From the NCBI GenBank assembly GCA_030836665.1, contig JAUPLX010000123.1:1-7413 (forward strand): 7,413 bases of DNA, read 5' to 3'. The position numbers were made by a program, and so were the translations under genes. Below are positions 6,615 to 7,413 of this stretch, in pieces (positions within the stretch are counted from its first letter, which is position 1; each line of letters begins with the position of its first letter). The notes beneath the pieces are model-generated. The model did no database searches. It was not told the DNA's origin and saw only the letters and a program-made list of their open reading frames with translations. Source of the DNA: Patescibacteria group bacterium. Its GTDB lineage: Bacteria; Patescibacteriota; Gracilibacteria; BD1-5; UBA2023.

Positions 6615-7413
6615 ATGGGGATATTCGAATCCCCCTCGGTCATTCTCGGTCCCGTGGGGAATAACCGTTTCGGACAGACCGAAGGTCGGTTGCCCCTCCC
6701 GCTCGAAATCCCCGAGCGGATTTTCGGAGATTTTTCCGATATCCGGATATCCGATCGGGTAGCGTTCCGCGAAACGGACGAAAAAGGAGTCGTCATCGAG
6801 GCGCCGGGGTTGGAAAAGTTCGTTTCGACCGAGTGGAACGGCACGCCGCTCCACGTTTTCGACAACCATAATTACGCGCTCGCCTTTTGGCTTGAAGCCT
6901 ACGCCGAAGGCCGGATCGAAACCGGGGCGGTGCTCGTGCACGTCGACATGCACTCGGATCTTTGGCGAAATGCCCATTCGCTCCGTCTCGACCGCGTCCG
7001 GGAAACGGGATACGTCGAGGATTTCGTCAACCGCATGACCGAAGTGGGGAATTATATCGATCCGGCCATCCGCTCGGGATTGGTCGGGGAAGTCGTGAAG
7101 ATCGAAGGGGAGGAAGAACTCCGGGAGGCTTTGCGGAGGATTCGGAACGGGGATTTCGGAACGGGGATTTCGGAACATCGAGAATCCGTGATGGGCGATT
7201 TCGGCGGAGCGGTCCTAGGCATGTCGGACATTCCCCCAAAACAGTCCGACATGCCTAGGACCCGAAGTCGAAATCAAAACCAAGTCTGCATACGCCAATC
7301 CCTCATCCTCAATCTCGACCTCGATTTCTTCGCCCCCGACCTCGACTACGTGCCGTTCCCGTTGAAAAAAGAGGCCATCCTCGCCTTCGCGGAACGCTCC
7401 GACCTGATCACCG
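6615..7413 (+). CDS. UPF0489 family protein (3' end outside window)
   Basis: The frame runs open from ATG 6615 past the right edge, giving 266 residues with no stop. PLHVFDNHNYALAFW (His85), VLVHVDMHSDLW (Asp111, His113, Asp115) and LNLDLDFFAPDLDY (Asp235, Asp237) are the hallmark blocks of the UPF0489 family (human C5orf22 relatives), whose biochemical role I do not know to be established. The ligand pattern His, then D-x-H-x-D, then D-x-D, at similar spacing, resembles the two-metal site of arginase-type ureohydrolases. That suggests a metal-dependent hydrolase fold, but this is inference. The start follows the gmk stop by one base without a ribosome binding site, so translation may be coupled. 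Between the D-x-H-x-D and D-x-D blocks, residues about 175-228 are a Gly/Arg/Ser-rich stretch encoded by a tandem repeat and a perfect palindrome. They look inserted. The protein probably ends a few dozen residues beyond the edge. Confidence 0.85.
   Translation, partial: MGIFESPSVILGPVGNNRFGQTEGRLPLPLEIPERIFGDFSDIRISDRVAFRETDEKGVVIEAPGLEKFVSTEWNGTPLHVFDNHNYALAFWLEAYAEGRIETGAVLVHVDMHSDLWRNAHSLRLDRVRETGYVEDFVNRMTEVGNYIDPAIRSGLVGEVVKIEGEEELREALRRIRNGDFGTGISEHRESVMGDFGGAVLGMSDIPPKQSDMPRTRSRNQNQVCIRQSLILNLDLDFFAPDLDYVPFPLKKEAILAFAERSDLIT
7139..7176 (+). repeat. Short tandem repeat within the UPF0489 gene
   Basis: The unit GATTTCGGAACGGG (14 bp) occurs once complete (7152-7165). It is preceded by a 13-bp copy lacking one T (7139-7151) and followed by an 11-bp partial copy (7166-7176). 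A degenerate relative, GGGCGATTTCGGCGG, lies at 7193-7207. The unit length is not a multiple of three, so each copy is read in a different phase, yet the frame remains open. Confidence 0.85.
7211..7262. repeat. Perfect 19-bp inverted repeat (palindromic element) inside the UPF0489 gene
   Basis: The left arm GGTCCTAGGCATGTCGGAC (7211-7229) and right arm GTCCGACATGCCTAGGACC (7244-7262) are exact reverse complements around a 14-base loop. The element lies in frame and encodes about residues 200-216. Its symmetry shows in the protein as GMSD followed by SDMP. It has no T run and sits mid-gene, so it is not a terminator. Confidence 0.95.

Noticed and set aside
6617..6634. Hairpin GGGGAT/ATCCCC at the start of the UPF0489 gene as a translation switch
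   Set aside because: It has only six pairs, and similar GGGGAT- and TTCGAATCC-like words are common in this DNA. Nothing else supports regulation.
1..7413. Genetic code with TGA read as Gly or Trp throughout
   Set aside because: Only one in-frame TGA occurs in roughly 2,400 codons, Trp is written TGG and Gly uses all four GGN codons. TGA also sits just before the terminator as the apparent stop of the minus-strand gene.

Overview
The window carries four protein genes on DNA of moderate GC content (just above half by eye, not computed). Most of it is one very large gene for a bacterial alpha-2-macroglobulin (A2M)-type protease trap. The other genes are a small convergent gene of unknown function, guanylate kinase (gmk), and a UPF0489-family gene cut by the right edge. 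Nothing here fixes the taxon. A candidate-phyla (Patescibacteria, Peregrinibacteria-like) origin is a guess from the loose gene order, the missing Shine-Dalgarno sites and the overall style. It should not be relied on.

Layout. Positions 1-5558 (+) are one continuous frame for the A2M protein, already open at the left edge, so the signal peptide and true start lie outside. A single in-frame TGA at 1104-1106 splits it into a 367-codon part and a 1483-codon part; the frame continues unshifted with family-typical sequence on both sides. The downstream part holds the macroglobulin domains, a Lys/Arg/Gly-rich bait segment, a Cys-Val-Glu-Gln thioester motif and the C-terminal domain. A strong hairpin terminator (5579-5608) follows, and probably also serves the convergent minus-strand gene at 5622-5909. 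That small gene has its own well-formed promoter and ribosome binding site. After a 128-base divergent gap come gmk (6038-6613) and, one base after its stop, the UPF0489 gene (6615 to the edge), presumably one transcript.

The genes do not form an obvious pathway. A2M is an exported defence or protease-inhibitor protein, gmk is nucleotide housekeeping, and UPF0489 is an uncharacterised family whose visible metal-ligand pattern resembles arginase-type ureohydrolases.

The two most unusual things are the lone TGA in an otherwise intact A2M gene and a perfect 19-bp inverted repeat next to a 14-bp tandem repeat, both inside the UPF0489 reading frame between two conserved blocks. The second looks like an in-frame palindromic element inserted into a protein gene.
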